A DNA stretch of 64,000 nt, from assembly GCA_017614395.1 (NCBI GenBank), contig JAGABX010000111.1, positions 1 through 64,000 on the forward strand. The letters are read 5' to 3'. A model generated the notes under the pieces. That model saw only the letters and a program-made list of their open reading frames with translations. It did not search any database and was not told the origin of the DNA. The stretch comes from Eubacterium sp. Lineage in GTDB: Bacteria; Bacillota; Clostridia; Lachnospirales; Lachnospiraceae. The translations under genes and the position numbers were made by a program. Positions 56,341 through 64,000 of the stretch are shown piece after piece (positions within the stretch are counted from its first letter, which is position 1; every line of letters begins with the position of its first letter).

Positions 56341-56393
56341 GACCTTAGTATTTGTTTTTTGAAAAGATTTTTGAAAAGAATGGAGGAACAGTA

Positions 56394-56951
56394 ATGATTT
56401 CAGCAGGAGAGTTCAGAAACGGACTGACAGTGGAGATTGACGGTGTTGTTTATCAGGTGGTTGAATTTCAGCACGTGAAACCGGGAAAGGGCGCGGCATT
56501 CGTGCGGACGAAGCTTCGCAATGTTGTTGACGGAGGTGTGGTAGAGAAAACATTCCGCCCGACTGAGAAATTCCCACAGGCGCATATCGACAAAAAGGAG
56601 ATGCAGTATCTCTATAACGATGGCGAGATGTACAATTTCATGGACAATGAAACCTATGAGCAGATTGCACTGACCACAGAGGCTGTCGGTGACACCATGA
56701 AATTTGTTAAGGAAAATGATAACGTAAAAATGCTTTCATACAAGGGAAATATTTTTGCTATTGAGCCGCCTATGTTTGCTGAATTGGAGGTTACTGAGAC
56801 CGAGCCGGGCGTCAAGGGTGATACAGCTACAAATGTTACCAAGCCGGCTACAGTTGAGACAGGCGCTCAGGTTGCTGTACCGTTATTTGTAAACCAGGGT
56901 GACCGTATTCAGATTGATACACGTACGGGAGAGTATCTTAAGAGAATTTGA
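56394..56951 (+). CDS. efp: elongation factor P
   Basis: Relieves ribosome stalling at polyproline stretches by entering the E site. The 185-residue protein starts [17 protein letters not shown] and has the KOW-like domain I with the tip lysine K32 in KPGKGAAF, the site that is modified in firmicutes and enteric bacteria. OB domains II and III follow, ending in [17 protein letters not shown]. The ATG at 56394 follows GGAGGAAC. An in-frame ATG at 56352 would add a non-conserved 14-residue leader and is rejected. Confidence 0.96.
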   Translation: MISAGEFRNGLTVEIDGVVYQVVEFQHVKPGKGAAFVRTKLRNVVDGGVVEKTFRPTEKFPQAHIDKKEMQYLYNDGEMYNFMDNETYEQIALTTEAVGDTMKFVKENDNVKMLSYKGNIFAIEPPMFAELEVTETEPGVKGDTATNVTKPATVETGAQVAVPLFVNQGDRIQIDTRTGEYLKRI

Positions 56952-56993
56952 TCCCGGGTTTTCCGACTTAATGAGTGGAGAGTGGTGTTTGCT

Positions 56994-58136
56994 ATGAAGA
57001 AAAAAGCCGGAAGGATAATTTCGCTGTTTTTATGCATTGCATTGGCAATGACGATGATCGGTTGCGGGGATGGCAGCGATGATTCCGACAAGACCATTAA
57101 AATCGGTGTATCCATTTGGAATTCAAGCGATCAGCTGGGTTCTCAATGCAAGAGGATTTTGGATCAGGCGGCTGCCGCGTTGGGTGATGTGGAGTTAGAG
57201 TACATCGACCAGGGACATGTCTCTGATAAGGTTGCAGCATCGGTTGAAAAACTGATAGAGGATGGATGCAAGGGTATTATTGTCTGCAATTCCGCCGACA
57301 AGGAGATGTCGTCCATAATCCGTACCTGTGATGATGACGGTGTTTATGTTGCACAGTTTTTCCGTATTGTCAGTGAACAGGAATCGCCTGATATATTTGA
57401 TTTGGCGAAGGATTCACAGTATTTTGTTGGCGCGGTTCATGAGGATGAGAAGGATAACGGGAAACATCTCGGTAATATCCTTTTGGAAAGAGGCTGCCGA
57501 AAAATCGGAATGATTGGCTGGGAACAGGGTGACGCTACCTGGCTGGAACGCTGGGAGGGATATCAGAGTGTTGTCAATGAGTGGAACAGCACGCATATCA
57601 ATGACACTGCTGAACTTACTGAGCCTCAATATGCCGGCACGACATCGGAGGGCGGAGAGAAGGCGGCTGATTTTCTGATCAATGCGAATCCGGATCTTGA
57701 TGCCATAGTTCCGGCAGGAGGCGGTGGAGAACCTCTCGACGGCGCGCTGAAGGCTGTTGAGAAGGCAGGCAAGACCGGAGATATCAAGGTTGTATCTACG
57801 GATTTTCGCGATGATCTCGAGGAACGTCTGCAGAATGGTTCCATTACTGCCGAGTCCGGAGGACATTATTGTGATCCGCTTTTTGCAATGCTGATGGTTT
57901 ACAATGCTGTTCGGGGGCATTACAGTGATTTTGCCGGACAGTTTAATGAGATTCTTTATCCGTATTTGTTTGTTGATTCACCGGAGGCTTATTCAAATTA
58001 CAAAAAGTATTTTGTTGACCAGTTGCCGTATTCCGATGCTGAGATTCGGGAAATGGCCGGAATGCGTTTGGAGGAGCTTGCAGAGAAAGCAGCATCCCTT
58101 TCGATTGATGATGCTAGAAACAGATCCGGTAAATAA
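56994..58136 (+). CDS. sugar-type periplasmic-binding lipoprotein (orphan)
   Basis: A 380-residue exported lipoprotein. The signal KKKAGRIISLFLCIALAMTM ends in the lipobox MIGC, with Cys near residue 24. The mature part is a LacI/RbsB-like type I binding protein (IKIGVSIWNSSDQLGSQCKR, IEDGCKGIIVCNSADKE, GCRKIGMIGWEQGDATWLER, DLDAIVPAGGGGEPLDGALK, DIKVVSTDFRDDL). It should bind a sugar or small signalling molecule. No permease or ATPase gene is nearby, so it may serve a distant transporter or a chemoreceptor. The ATG follows GGAGAG. A terminator follows the stop. Confidence 0.87.
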   Translation: MKKKAGRIISLFLCIALAMTMIGCGDGSDDSDKTIKIGVSIWNSSDQLGSQCKRILDQAAAALGDVELEYIDQGHVSDKVAASVEKLIEDGCKGIIVCNSADKEMSSIIRTCDDDGVYVAQFFRIVSEQESPDIFDLAKDSQYFVGAVHEDEKDNGKHLGNILLERGCRKIGMIGWEQGDATWLERWEGYQSVVNEWNSTHINDTAELTEPQYAGTTSEGGEKAADFLINANPDLDAIVPAGGGGEPLDGALKAVEKAGKTGDIKVVSTDFRDDLEERLQNGSITAESGGHYCDPLFAMLMVYNAVRGHYSDFAGQFNEILYPYLFVDSPEAYSNYKKYFVDQLPYSDAEIREMAGMRLEELAEKAASLSIDDARNRSGK

Positions 58137-58151
58137 TATGTATTCTTTTGG

Positions 58152-58185
58152 GCCGATGGTGTCGGATGGCGTCATCGGCTTTTTT
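58152..58185 (+). terminator. intrinsic terminator after binding lipoprotein
   Basis: Stem GCCGATG/CATCGGC (58152-58158 with 58173-58179), a 14-nt loop and six T residues. Confidence 0.82.
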
Positions 58186-58222
58186 AACACAACGGAGTTT
58201 AATATCATAGGGGGCGTGAGAT

Positions 58223-58537
58223 ATGGTTAAATTCAAGAACGGTAAAAAAAGCGGGAAGTGGTCATTTAAAACAGGATCGCGGAAAAGGAGATTTAAAGTC
58301 CGTTCCCTGCGGCCCGGCAAATGGACACTTCTGTTCAGGCTCGGCAGCAATGCAAAAAAGAAAAATAAAAGGAAGATGGACAAGCTTCGTAAACTGAAAA
58401 AAATGAACAAGATGGCGAAGCAGCGAAAGATGTTTCTTCCCACATTGCCGAAACTGCATATAAAGAGAAAAGCCCAAAAGATAAATAAGGCGCGAAAAAT
58501 CGCCAGACTGCCGATGTTCAAGATAAAGAAAAAATAA
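58223..58537 (+). CDS. very basic small protein of unknown function
   Basis: A 104-residue protein with about 31 Lys and 12 Arg but a single acidic residue, roughly 40 percent basic. It has no membrane segment or signal peptide. The start MVKFKNGKKSGKWSFKTGSR follows GGGGG, and KKKNKRKMDKLRKLKKMNKM illustrates the composition. Such a protein could bind nucleic acid, polyphosphate or cell-envelope polymers. It could also be a ribosome-associated factor, but I do not recognise it. It stands alone between a terminator and the exonuclease gene. The opposite strand is also open over this stretch but looks like a shadow of the Lys codons. Confidence 0.62.
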   Translation: MVKFKNGKKSGKWSFKTGSRKRRFKVRSLRPGKWTLLFRLGSNAKKKNKRKMDKLRKLKKMNKMAKQRKMFLPTLPKLHIKRKAQKINKARKIARLPMFKIKKK

Positions 58538-58627
58538 CTGTCTGACAGGGTTAAGAAAACATCCTGCGTAAAAATGTACGGATATTTGAAATCAGCAATA
58601 CTGATAACTGCATCATAGGGGGAAAAA

Positions 58628-59383
58628 ATGCGATTTGTTTCATGGAACGTCAACGGCCTTCGTTCATGCGTAAGCAAAAATTTCAATGAGGCTTTCAACG
58701 AATTGGATGCAGATGTGTTCTGTCTGCAGGAAACCAAGCTTCAGGCAGGTCAGATTGATATGGAATTGCCGGGTTACAAACAGTTCTGGAATTACGCAGA
58801 GAAAAAGGGATACTCCGGCACGGCGGTTTTTACAAAAACAGAACCGTTAAGCGTTACATACGGGATCGGTGTTGAGGAACACGACCATGAGGGACGTGTT
58901 ATAACATGCGAGTTCGATAGCTTTTTCTTTGTGTGCGTATATACACCGAATTCGCAGGATGGACTGAAAAGACTCGATTACCGGATGGATTGGGAGAATT
59001 CATTCCGAGAATATCTGTGCGATTTACATGAGAAAAAGAGCGTGATCGTCACCGGTGACATGAATGTGGCTCATCAGGAAATCGATCTGAAAAATCCTTC
59101 ATCAAATCATCACAACGCCGGATTTACCGATGAGGAGAGAGGCAAGTTTTCAGAGCTTTTAGATGCGGGATTCGTTGACAGTTTCCGTTTTCTGTATCCT
59201 GACGTTACGGGTGCGTACAGCTGGTGGTCATATCGTTTTCAGGCGAGGAGCAGGAACGCCGGATGGCGCATTGATTATTTTCTGGTTTCGGATGATGCAA
59301 AGGATCGCATTCGGGAGGCAAAAATTCACTCAGAGATTCTGGGTTCCGATCACTGCCCGATCGAGTTGGAAATTGATTTTTGA
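58628..59383 (+). CDS. exoA: exodeoxyribonuclease III / AP endonuclease
   Basis: Cuts DNA 5' to abasic sites and removes 3' blocks in base-excision repair. The 251-residue protein has the full endonuclease/exonuclease/phosphatase set: SWNVNGLRSC, CLQETKLQ with the metal-binding Glu, GYSGTAVFTK, GDMNVAHQEIDLKNP, and the closing GSDHCPIELEI with the catalytic Asp-His. GWRIDYFLVSDD is also typical. The ATG follows AGGGGGAAAA. It is transcribed just ahead of the EAL-domain gene, 21 nt apart. Confidence 0.95.
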   Translation: MRFVSWNVNGLRSCVSKNFNEAFNELDADVFCLQETKLQAGQIDMELPGYKQFWNYAEKKGYSGTAVFTKTEPLSVTYGIGVEEHDHEGRVITCEFDSFFFVCVYTPNSQDGLKRLDYRMDWENSFREYLCDLHEKKSVIVTGDMNVAHQEIDLKNPSSNHHNAGFTDEERGKFSELLDAGFVDSFRFLYPDVTGAYSWWSYRFQARSRNAGWRIDYFLVSDDAKDRIREAKIHSEILGSDHCPIELEIDF

Positions 59384-59404
59384 TCGGGATTGGGAGGAGA
59401 GTTT

Positions 59405-61633
59405 ATGGGGAAACACTGTTGTTCTCGATTTCAATTTATGAGAATACTTAGGAATATAACCTGTGCCTTGGCAGTTCTGTGCGCATGCGGTGCAGTTCTT
59501 TTGTTTCCTGTTTTGTCAGTATCAGCCGCGTCCGGTGATAAACTCATAGTCGGGATTCCTGCGGACAGATGTCCGACTTTTTATACGGATGGTGAAACCG
59601 GTAAAACAGTAGGGATTGGTGTGGATTTATTCCGAATGGCTGCGGAGAATGCAGGGTTTGAGCCGGAATTCCGGTTTATCGGGGAGAAAAACATAAAGGA
59701 AGCCCTGGATAATGATGTATATGATGTACTTTTACCATTCGGCAGCGCAATTACGAGTAAATCCGGAAAACCCACTGTTGTTTCGGATAATCTATTCCAG
59801 ACCCCGTTTACTCTTGTTTCACTGAATAAACGCGGACTGCCTTCACTGAGTGAACTAAAGGCAGGGATGCTGCACTCTCAGGAGGGCGTCGCGGATACGG
59901 TTCGCAGACTTTTTCCGGGAATCAGAATTGAGTTTTATGAAACAGTTCAGGATTGCGTGGACGCCCTGCGAAAAGGAGATGTTCAGGCGCTCCTGAACAA
60001 TTCATTTGTGTGGAGTTATATCCTTCAGAAACCGTCTTATTCTGATCTCATGGTTCTGCAGTCGGCCATATTTACCATGGATTTCAGAGCCGGCACGCAG
60101 GACACTCATTCAGGGCGTGAGATCATAGAACGGCTGAACGGCGGTATTGCGAAAATGACTGATCAGGAACGGCAGGCCGTTGTTTGGGATTACACTACAC
60201 GGCGACTCTATCAGTATGGTTTTTTCGATTATCTGTATGAATACTGGCTGTTCTTTGTTATAGGCGGGATTATAATTATCGCCATAGTATCTGTCCTGAT
60301 CATCAGGTGGCGAATGATTCGATCCAGGCAGGAAAAAAAGATTGTTCAGCTGAGGGATCGTGATACGTTGACCGATGCCTACAACCTGAATGGATTCCGT
60401 GACAGAGCCGGGGAGGTGTTACGTAATAACCCGGATCTGCCCTATGTGTTGTTTTACAATAATATCAAGAATTTTAAATATATCAACGACAGTTATGGAA
60501 TGGAGGTCGGAGACGAACTGCTATGTTTTCTGGCTGACAGGATTATGGATAACCTGACTGATATAGATGTTATTTGCCGTATCGAAGCCGATCATTTTGC
60601 GGTGCTCCGTCATTTGGATGCAAATGAGAATCTGGGTTTTTATGAAAAAGCAATACTCAGACCTGTTCGCGATTTTCTAGTCAATCAGGACAAGGAAACC
60701 CGTGTACAGTTGTGCGCGGGGGCGTATGCGCTTACAATGTCCGATCATCAGGCGGCCAATATTGATCATTTGCTCGATTTTGCCAGGTTGGCTGAGAAGA
60801 GATTAAGGGATAATCATAACGAGGGAATTGAGTTTTATAATCCGGATCAATGGAACACAGGGCGTCTGAGGGCGGATGTTGCCGGGCATTTGCCTGTTGC
60901 TCTCGAAACCGGTGAGATTCAGGTCTGGTATCAGCCACAGGTTGACTATGAATCCGGCGAGGTTATCGGAGCGGAGGCGTTGTGCCGATGGAAACACGCC
61001 AAACGGGGGTGGATCTCACCGGCTGAGTTTATTCCGGCATTGGAGGATTCGGGGCTGATATATGATCTTGATTGTTATGTATGGAATACTGTATGCAAGG
61101 ATCTCAGGCGCTGGAACAAGGAGGGGATACACCGATCCGTTTCCGTGAACATTTCCAGAGCCGATCTGTTGAAGAGCCAGAGTATTCCGGAGTATTTTTG
61201 TGAATTGCTCAGCACGTACCTGCTCACGCCTGATCAGATCCGTATAGAGATCACGGAAACCGCCTTTGTGGAGAATCCCGAGCTCCTGATCCTGACAACG
61301 GGCAAGTTCAGAGAATATGGATTCCATGTGGAAATGGACGATTTCGGAAGCGGTTATTCCTCCCTGAATATGCTTAAGGAGGTTCAGGTTGATCGGATCA
61401 AAATGGATCTTCATTTTTTGACGGAGACAGGGGATACAGAAAAAGGTCGTATCATAGTCAAGCATGTGATCCAGATGGCACGGGATTTGAAAATCGGCCT
61501 GATCACTGAGGGTGTGGAGACAGGAGAACAGGCAGCGTTTTTGGGAGACCTCGGGTGTACTGATATGCAGGGCTTTTATTTCCACAAACCAATGCCGACG
61601 GAGAAATTTGAAAAACTGAACAGTGCATCATGA
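59405..61633 (+). CDS. sensor with SBP3 domain, degenerate GGDEF and EAL phosphodiesterase
   Basis: A 742-residue membrane signalling protein. A signal segment (about residues 13-40) is followed by an extracellular solute-binding family 3 domain (KLIVGIPADRCPTFYTDGET). A transmembrane helix (WLFFVIGGIIIIAIVSVLII) follows, and then a GGDEF domain in which the signature is replaced by IEADHF. It is therefore not a working cyclase. The EAL domain looks complete: GAEALCRW, SVNISRADL, RIEITETAF, MDDFGSGYSSL, DRIKMDLHF and ITEGVETGEQ. It should degrade cyclic di-GMP in response to an amino-acid-like ligand. The ATG at 59405 follows GGGAGGAG. Confidence 0.9.
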   Translation: MGKHCCSRFQFMRILRNITCALAVLCACGAVLLFPVLSVSAASGDKLIVGIPADRCPTFYTDGETGKTVGIGVDLFRMAAENAGFEPEFRFIGEKNIKEALDNDVYDVLLPFGSAITSKSGKPTVVSDNLFQTPFTLVSLNKRGLPSLSELKAGMLHSQEGVADTVRRLFPGIRIEFYETVQDCVDALRKGDVQALLNNSFVWSYILQKPSYSDLMVLQSAIFTMDFRAGTQDTHSGREIIERLNGGIAKMTDQERQAVVWDYTTRRLYQYGFFDYLYEYWLFFVIGGIIIIAIVSVLIIRWRMIRSRQEKKIVQLRDRDTLTDAYNLNGFRDRAGEVLRNNPDLPYVLFYNNIKNFKYINDSYGMEVGDELLCFLADRIMDNLTDIDVICRIEADHFAVLRHLDANENLGFYEKAILRPVRDFLVNQDKETRVQLCAGAYALTMSDHQAANIDHLLDFARLAEKRLRDNHNEGIEFYNPDQWNTGRLRADVAGHLPVALETGEIQVWYQPQVDYESGEVIGAEALCRWKHAKRGWISPAEFIPALEDSGLIYDLDCYVWNTVCKDLRRWNKEGIHRSVSVNISRADLLKSQSIPEYFCELLSTYLLTPDQIRIEITETAFVENPELLILTTGKFREYGFHVEMDDFGSGYSSLNMLKEVQVDRIKMDLHFLTETGDTEKGRIIVKHVIQMARDLKIGLITEGVETGEQAAFLGDLGCTDMQGFYFHKPMPTEKFEKLNSAS

Positions 61634-61653
61634 CCTGACAAATAATAAAAATG

Positions 61654-61682
61654 TTGCCAAACCGGGACGGTTATGGTATAAT
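61654..61682 (+). promoter_or_regulatory. promoter of asp23-nusB-aroE (TTGC / TGG-TATAAT type)
   Basis: TTGCCA (61654-61659), 17 bp, TATAAT (61677-61682) preceded by TGG. It lies about 55 bp before the Asp23 start. Confidence 0.78.
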
Positions 61683-61735
61683 GTGAGCAATTGAATCAGA
61701 CTTTTTTGTATTCATAACAGGAGGATGAGATTATC

Positions 61736-62092
61736 ATGGAAAACACACAGGAAGAGGGAATCGGCGAAATCCAGATTGCAAATGAGGTCGTTGCGGCTAT
61801 TGCCAGTATCTCGGCAAGCGAGATAGAGGGTGTTGAAACGCTGACCGGTAATCTGAAAAACGAACTGGTAGGACGATTCGGCTCAAAGAAAAATGCCAAA
61901 GGAGTTCGCGTAACGGTTGACGACAACGAGGCCGAGGTGGATATAGAGATTACCATGAAATACGGTTACAGTATCCCGGAAACCAGCGCGCGTGTCCAGG
62001 ATCGTATAGCACAGTCAATCAATGAGATGACAGGACTGACTGTCAGCCGTGTAAATGTAAGTATCGCGGGCGTTGCTCTGCCAAAGGATTGA
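61736..62092 (+). CDS. Asp23/Gls24-family envelope stress protein
   Basis: A 118-residue member of DUF322/Asp23. It shows the N-terminal [27 protein letters not shown], cut here as [12 protein letters not shown] and EIEGVETL, then [19 protein letters not shown] and the C-terminal [13 protein letters not shown]. The YqhY branch found next to nusB in firmicutes is the closest functional context. In Bacillus that gene is linked to acetyl-CoA carboxylase control. A strong CAGGAGG site precedes the ATG. nusB starts 5 nt after the stop. Confidence 0.9.
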   Translation: MENTQEEGIGEIQIANEVVAAIASISASEIEGVETLTGNLKNELVGRFGSKKNAKGVRVTVDDNEAEVDIEITMKYGYSIPETSARVQDRIAQSINEMTGLTVSRVNVSIAGVALPKD

Positions 62093-62097
62093 AACTG

Positions 62098-62526
62098 ATG
62101 GATGATGAGAAACTGAATCGACATGAATTGCGAACCTGCGTGTTCCTCATGTTGTATCAGAGGGAGTTTTATCCCGATGATCGTTATGAGGAACAGCAGG
62201 ATATTTTTCTTGAAGAATTAAAAAATGAGGATCCGTTATCACCCGAGGATCAGGCGTATGTAAAGGATACACTGGCGCGGATTGAGCCGCTTCTGCCGGA
62301 AATCGATGCCCGGATCGAGGCGGCGTCAGAGGGGTGGAAACTCAAACGGATTGCACGGGCTGAATTGGCCATACTGCGGTTGGGTGTTTATGAGGCGCTG
62401 TATGATGACGAGGTGCCGGTGAAGGTCGCAATAAACGAGGCAATTGAATTGGCGAAGGATTACGGCCGTGAGAAGGCCCCTGCCTTCGTTAACGGCGTTC
62501 TGGATTCTATATGCAACAAGCATTAG
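62098..62526 (+). CDS. nusB: transcription antitermination factor NusB
   Basis: Partner of NusE/S10 in ribosomal RNA antitermination, binding boxA RNA. The 142-residue helical protein has the N-terminal Arg helix ([18 protein letters not shown]) and the conserved C-terminal block [20 protein letters not shown] plus FVNGVLDSI. The ATG at 62098 is preferred over an in-frame TTG at 62089 that overlaps the asp23 stop. The final G of its stop codon is the first base of hairpin element B. Confidence 0.94.
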   Translation: MDDEKLNRHELRTCVFLMLYQREFYPDDRYEEQQDIFLEELKNEDPLSPEDQAYVKDTLARIEPLLPEIDARIEAASEGWKLKRIARAELAILRLGVYEALYDDEVPVKVAINEAIELAKDYGREKAPAFVNGVLDSICNKH

Positions 62527-62634
62527 GGAACAGAACAGGCTTATTCGGCTCGGGGCACGTTCACGCCCTCCTCGTTCCTCGTCGGGCTCCACTTCGGGGG
62601 AATGCCCCTCGCCAAACAAGCCTGTTCTGTTCCC
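62526..62634. repeat. structured hairpin element, copy B
   Basis: Arms GGGAACAGAACAGGCTT (62526-62542) and its exact complement (62618-62634) extend inward by seven more positions with two mismatches. They enclose a 65-nt core (62548-62612). The core is identical to copy A except at two positions that pair with each other (GACC/GGTC in A, GCCC/GGGC in B). It lies between nusB and aroE, starting on the last base of the nusB stop. Confidence 0.9.
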
Positions 62635-62663
62635 GAAAACATTGGTGATAGATTGGAGTAGTG

Positions 62664-63434
62664 ATGGAATACGGACTGATCGGCCGTACACTGCGGCATA
62701 GTTATTCGAAGGAAATTCATGAGGAGCTGGCTGATTATGAGTATGAGCTATGCCCGTTGAGTGATGAGGAATTTCCGCGGTTTATGGAGGCGCGTGAGTT
62801 TCGCGCGATCAATGTCACGATACCGTATAAAAAGAGCGTAATCCCGTATCTGAGAGAAATGGATTCCATGGCGGCTGCGATCGGCGCCGTGAATACCATT
62901 GTCAATCGTGATGGGGAATTGTTCGGTTATAACACGGATTATCCCGGCTTTTTATATATGCTGCGTAAAAACGGCATTGATGTTACCGGGAAAAAGGTTT
63001 TGCTCATTGGGAACGGAGGCGCGGCTCAGGCGGTCAGGGCGTGTGTGAATGATGAAGGCGCGAGTGAGATAGTGACTGTCAGGAGGTCGCCGGATCCGAA
63101 GTGCGTCACATACGACGAGGTATATTCAAAACATACTGACGCGGAGATCGTCATCAATACTTCACCGGTCGGAATGTTCCCGGACAATGACAGTTCACCG
63201 ATCGATCTGAGTGGGTTTAAAAAGTGTACTGCTGTTGTTGATGTTATCTATAATCCGTTGACGACTAAACTGGTCGTTCAGGCACGGGAGCTCGGCATGA
63301 CGGGAGTTACCGGATTGGAGATGCTCGTGGCTCAGGCAAAATATGCGGTGGAGATTTTTTTGGACAAGGAAATAGAAGACGGTGAGATAGACAGGATCTA
63401 TCGGAAGATGATTGCTGATTTTGAAAAGAAATGA
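62664..63434 (+). CDS. aroE: shikimate dehydrogenase
   Basis: Reduces 3-dehydroshikimate with NADPH. The 256-residue protein shows the substrate lobe YGLIGRTLRHSYSKEIHEEL, the catalytic Lys in NVTIPYKKSVIPYL, an Asp in NTDYPGF, and the Rossmann motif LIGNGGAAQAVRACV. INTSPVGMFPDNDSS and the closing GLEMLVAQAKYAVEIF also match. It fills the step between the two activities of the AroD-AroK fusion at 55072. The ATG follows TGGAGTAGTG. It is separated from nusB only by hairpin element B, so it may be read from the asp23 promoter if the hairpin does not terminate. Confidence 0.94.
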   Translation: MEYGLIGRTLRHSYSKEIHEELADYEYELCPLSDEEFPRFMEAREFRAINVTIPYKKSVIPYLREMDSMAAAIGAVNTIVNRDGELFGYNTDYPGFLYMLRKNGIDVTGKKVLLIGNGGAAQAVRACVNDEGASEIVTVRRSPDPKCVTYDEVYSKHTDAEIVINTSPVGMFPDNDSSPIDLSGFKKCTAVVDVIYNPLTTKLVVQARELGMTGVTGLEMLVAQAKYAVEIFLDKEIEDGEIDRIYRKMIADFEKK

Positions 63435-63523
63435 GTCTGTGAGGACAACGGGACAGAAGATGACAATCAAGAAATGAGAAGTCGAAATATGCGGATTTAA
63501 CTGAGATAGAGAGGATGATAGAT

Positions 63524-64000
63524 TTGAGAAAAAGAATTATCGGTATAATGACATGCCTGGCAATGGTTGTTATGCTGACATCATGCGGGAATGACAACAC
63601 GACGCAGGAGCCGGCAGCAACGGAGAATGTGTCTGAGACAACTGCCGAAAATGAGACGCCGACACCTGAAGCAACGGAAGGATCTGATTCCGAATCAACT
63701 GAGGCTCCCGAGCCGACTGAAGAACCGGAGGCTACGGCTGAACCTGAGGCAACCGAAGAACCGGGAGGAGACATAAATTTCGATGTAAACAAACTAAAAA
63801 ATGTTTTGAAAAAGTGCATCGGAATCGGTGGAACCGCCGGAGCTTCGCTGAAATGGGCGGTCGCAGCGGATAAATGTCTCGGCTACGCCGTGAAAAACAA
63901 ATTATCAAAGTTAGATCTTGTTGATTCGGTATCGTTCAGTCAGGCGATGGATGAGGCTGTGAACTCCTTTTCACAGGAGGAGAGAGACAGCCTGAATACT
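63524..64000 (+). CDS. lipoprotein of unknown function (truncated by window end)
   Basis: The frame stays open to the edge of the window, giving at least 159 residues. The start is probably TTG at 63524, about 9 nt after AGAGAGG. An ATG at 63515 abuts that site. The signal RKRIIGIMTCLAMVVML ends in a lipobox Cys (LTSC, near residue 21). The mature protein begins with a Thr/Pro/Glu-rich linker of repeated E-A-T-E and E-P-T-E units, typical of a spacer crossing the cell wall. A helical region with KKCIGIGGTAGASLKWAVAA then follows. The domain beyond is not identified. Confidence 0.72.
   Translation, partial: MRKRIIGIMTCLAMVVMLTSCGNDNTTQEPAATENVSETTAENETPTPEATEGSDSESTEAPEPTEEPEATAEPEATEEPGGDINFDVNKLKNVLKKCIGIGGTAGASLKWAVAADKCLGYAVKNKLSKLDLVDSVSFSQAMDEAVNSFSQEERDSLNT

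Noticed and set aside
58114..58737. A 207-codon minus-strand frame with hydrophobic segments over the basic-protein gene.
   Set aside because: It is the antisense of Lys codons (which read as Phe/Leu), overlaps three plus-strand features including the exonuclease start, and has no clear ribosome binding site.

Overview
This window reads as chromosomal DNA of an anaerobic, low-to-mid-GC Clostridia bacterium, most likely a member of the Lachnospiraceae. This is inferred from gene families and not from an rRNA gene. Supporting features are strong AGGAGG-type ribosome binding sites, FabV enoyl reductase, a flavodiiron protein, sortase B, RlmH, a GHL10-type glycosidase, an orphan sugar-binding lipoprotein, and the firmicute pairings pepP-like/efp and asp23/nusB. 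No rRNA, tRNA, CRISPR array, transposase or phage gene was seen.

Layout. 1-7 kb: fabV, aspartokinase, a small unknown protein with two CobW-type GTPases (one with a long His-rich loop, one fused to a DUF1980-like domain), and NADP isocitrate dehydrogenase. 7-14 kb: sortase B, an Rrf2 regulator followed by metY and cysK (sulfur assimilation), a GH27 glycosidase, and a flavodiiron protein. 14-21 kb, minus strand: a MacB/FtsX-type ABC exporter and the TrkA/TrkH potassium system. 21-32 kb: glycogen phosphorylase, an MMPL/helical-repeat/TetR operon, and a heterodimeric ABC exporter. 32-40 kb: GHL10 glycosidase, rlmH, a beta-CASP nuclease, a fructose-6-phosphate aldolase/transaldolase and a split transketolase. 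40-48 kb: aroA with unusual upstream and internal repeats, then a FIST / hybrid kinase / response regulator / FIST signalling cassette. 48-64 kb: argS, two unusual ATPases, a YqeG phosphatase, an M24 peptidase, an AroD-AroK fusion, efp, a binding lipoprotein, a very basic small protein, an exonuclease III homologue, an EAL signalling protein, asp23, nusB, aroE and a partial lipoprotein.

The most striking observation is a family of structured hairpin repeats, with four copies at 14263-14371, 40519-40653, 41677-41786 (inside the aroA reading frame) and 62526-62634. Each has 17-19 bp inverted arms that are perfect or nearly so and whose sequence is unique to that locus. The arms enclose an interior that always begins GCTCGGG and ends CCCTCGC. 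Base changes inside the interior are compensatory: the pair following GGG is G-C, C-G or A-T in different copies, and two otherwise identical copies differ only by one exchanged base pair. The copy within aroA suggests that the element moves and creates an inverted copy of its flank. Just upstream of aroA, a 60-bp unit carrying the ribosome binding site and start codon is repeated, giving two 11-codon leader ORFs before the real start. A recurrent promoter pattern (TTGC at -35, exactly 17 bp, extended TGG-TAnAAT) precedes at least six genes.
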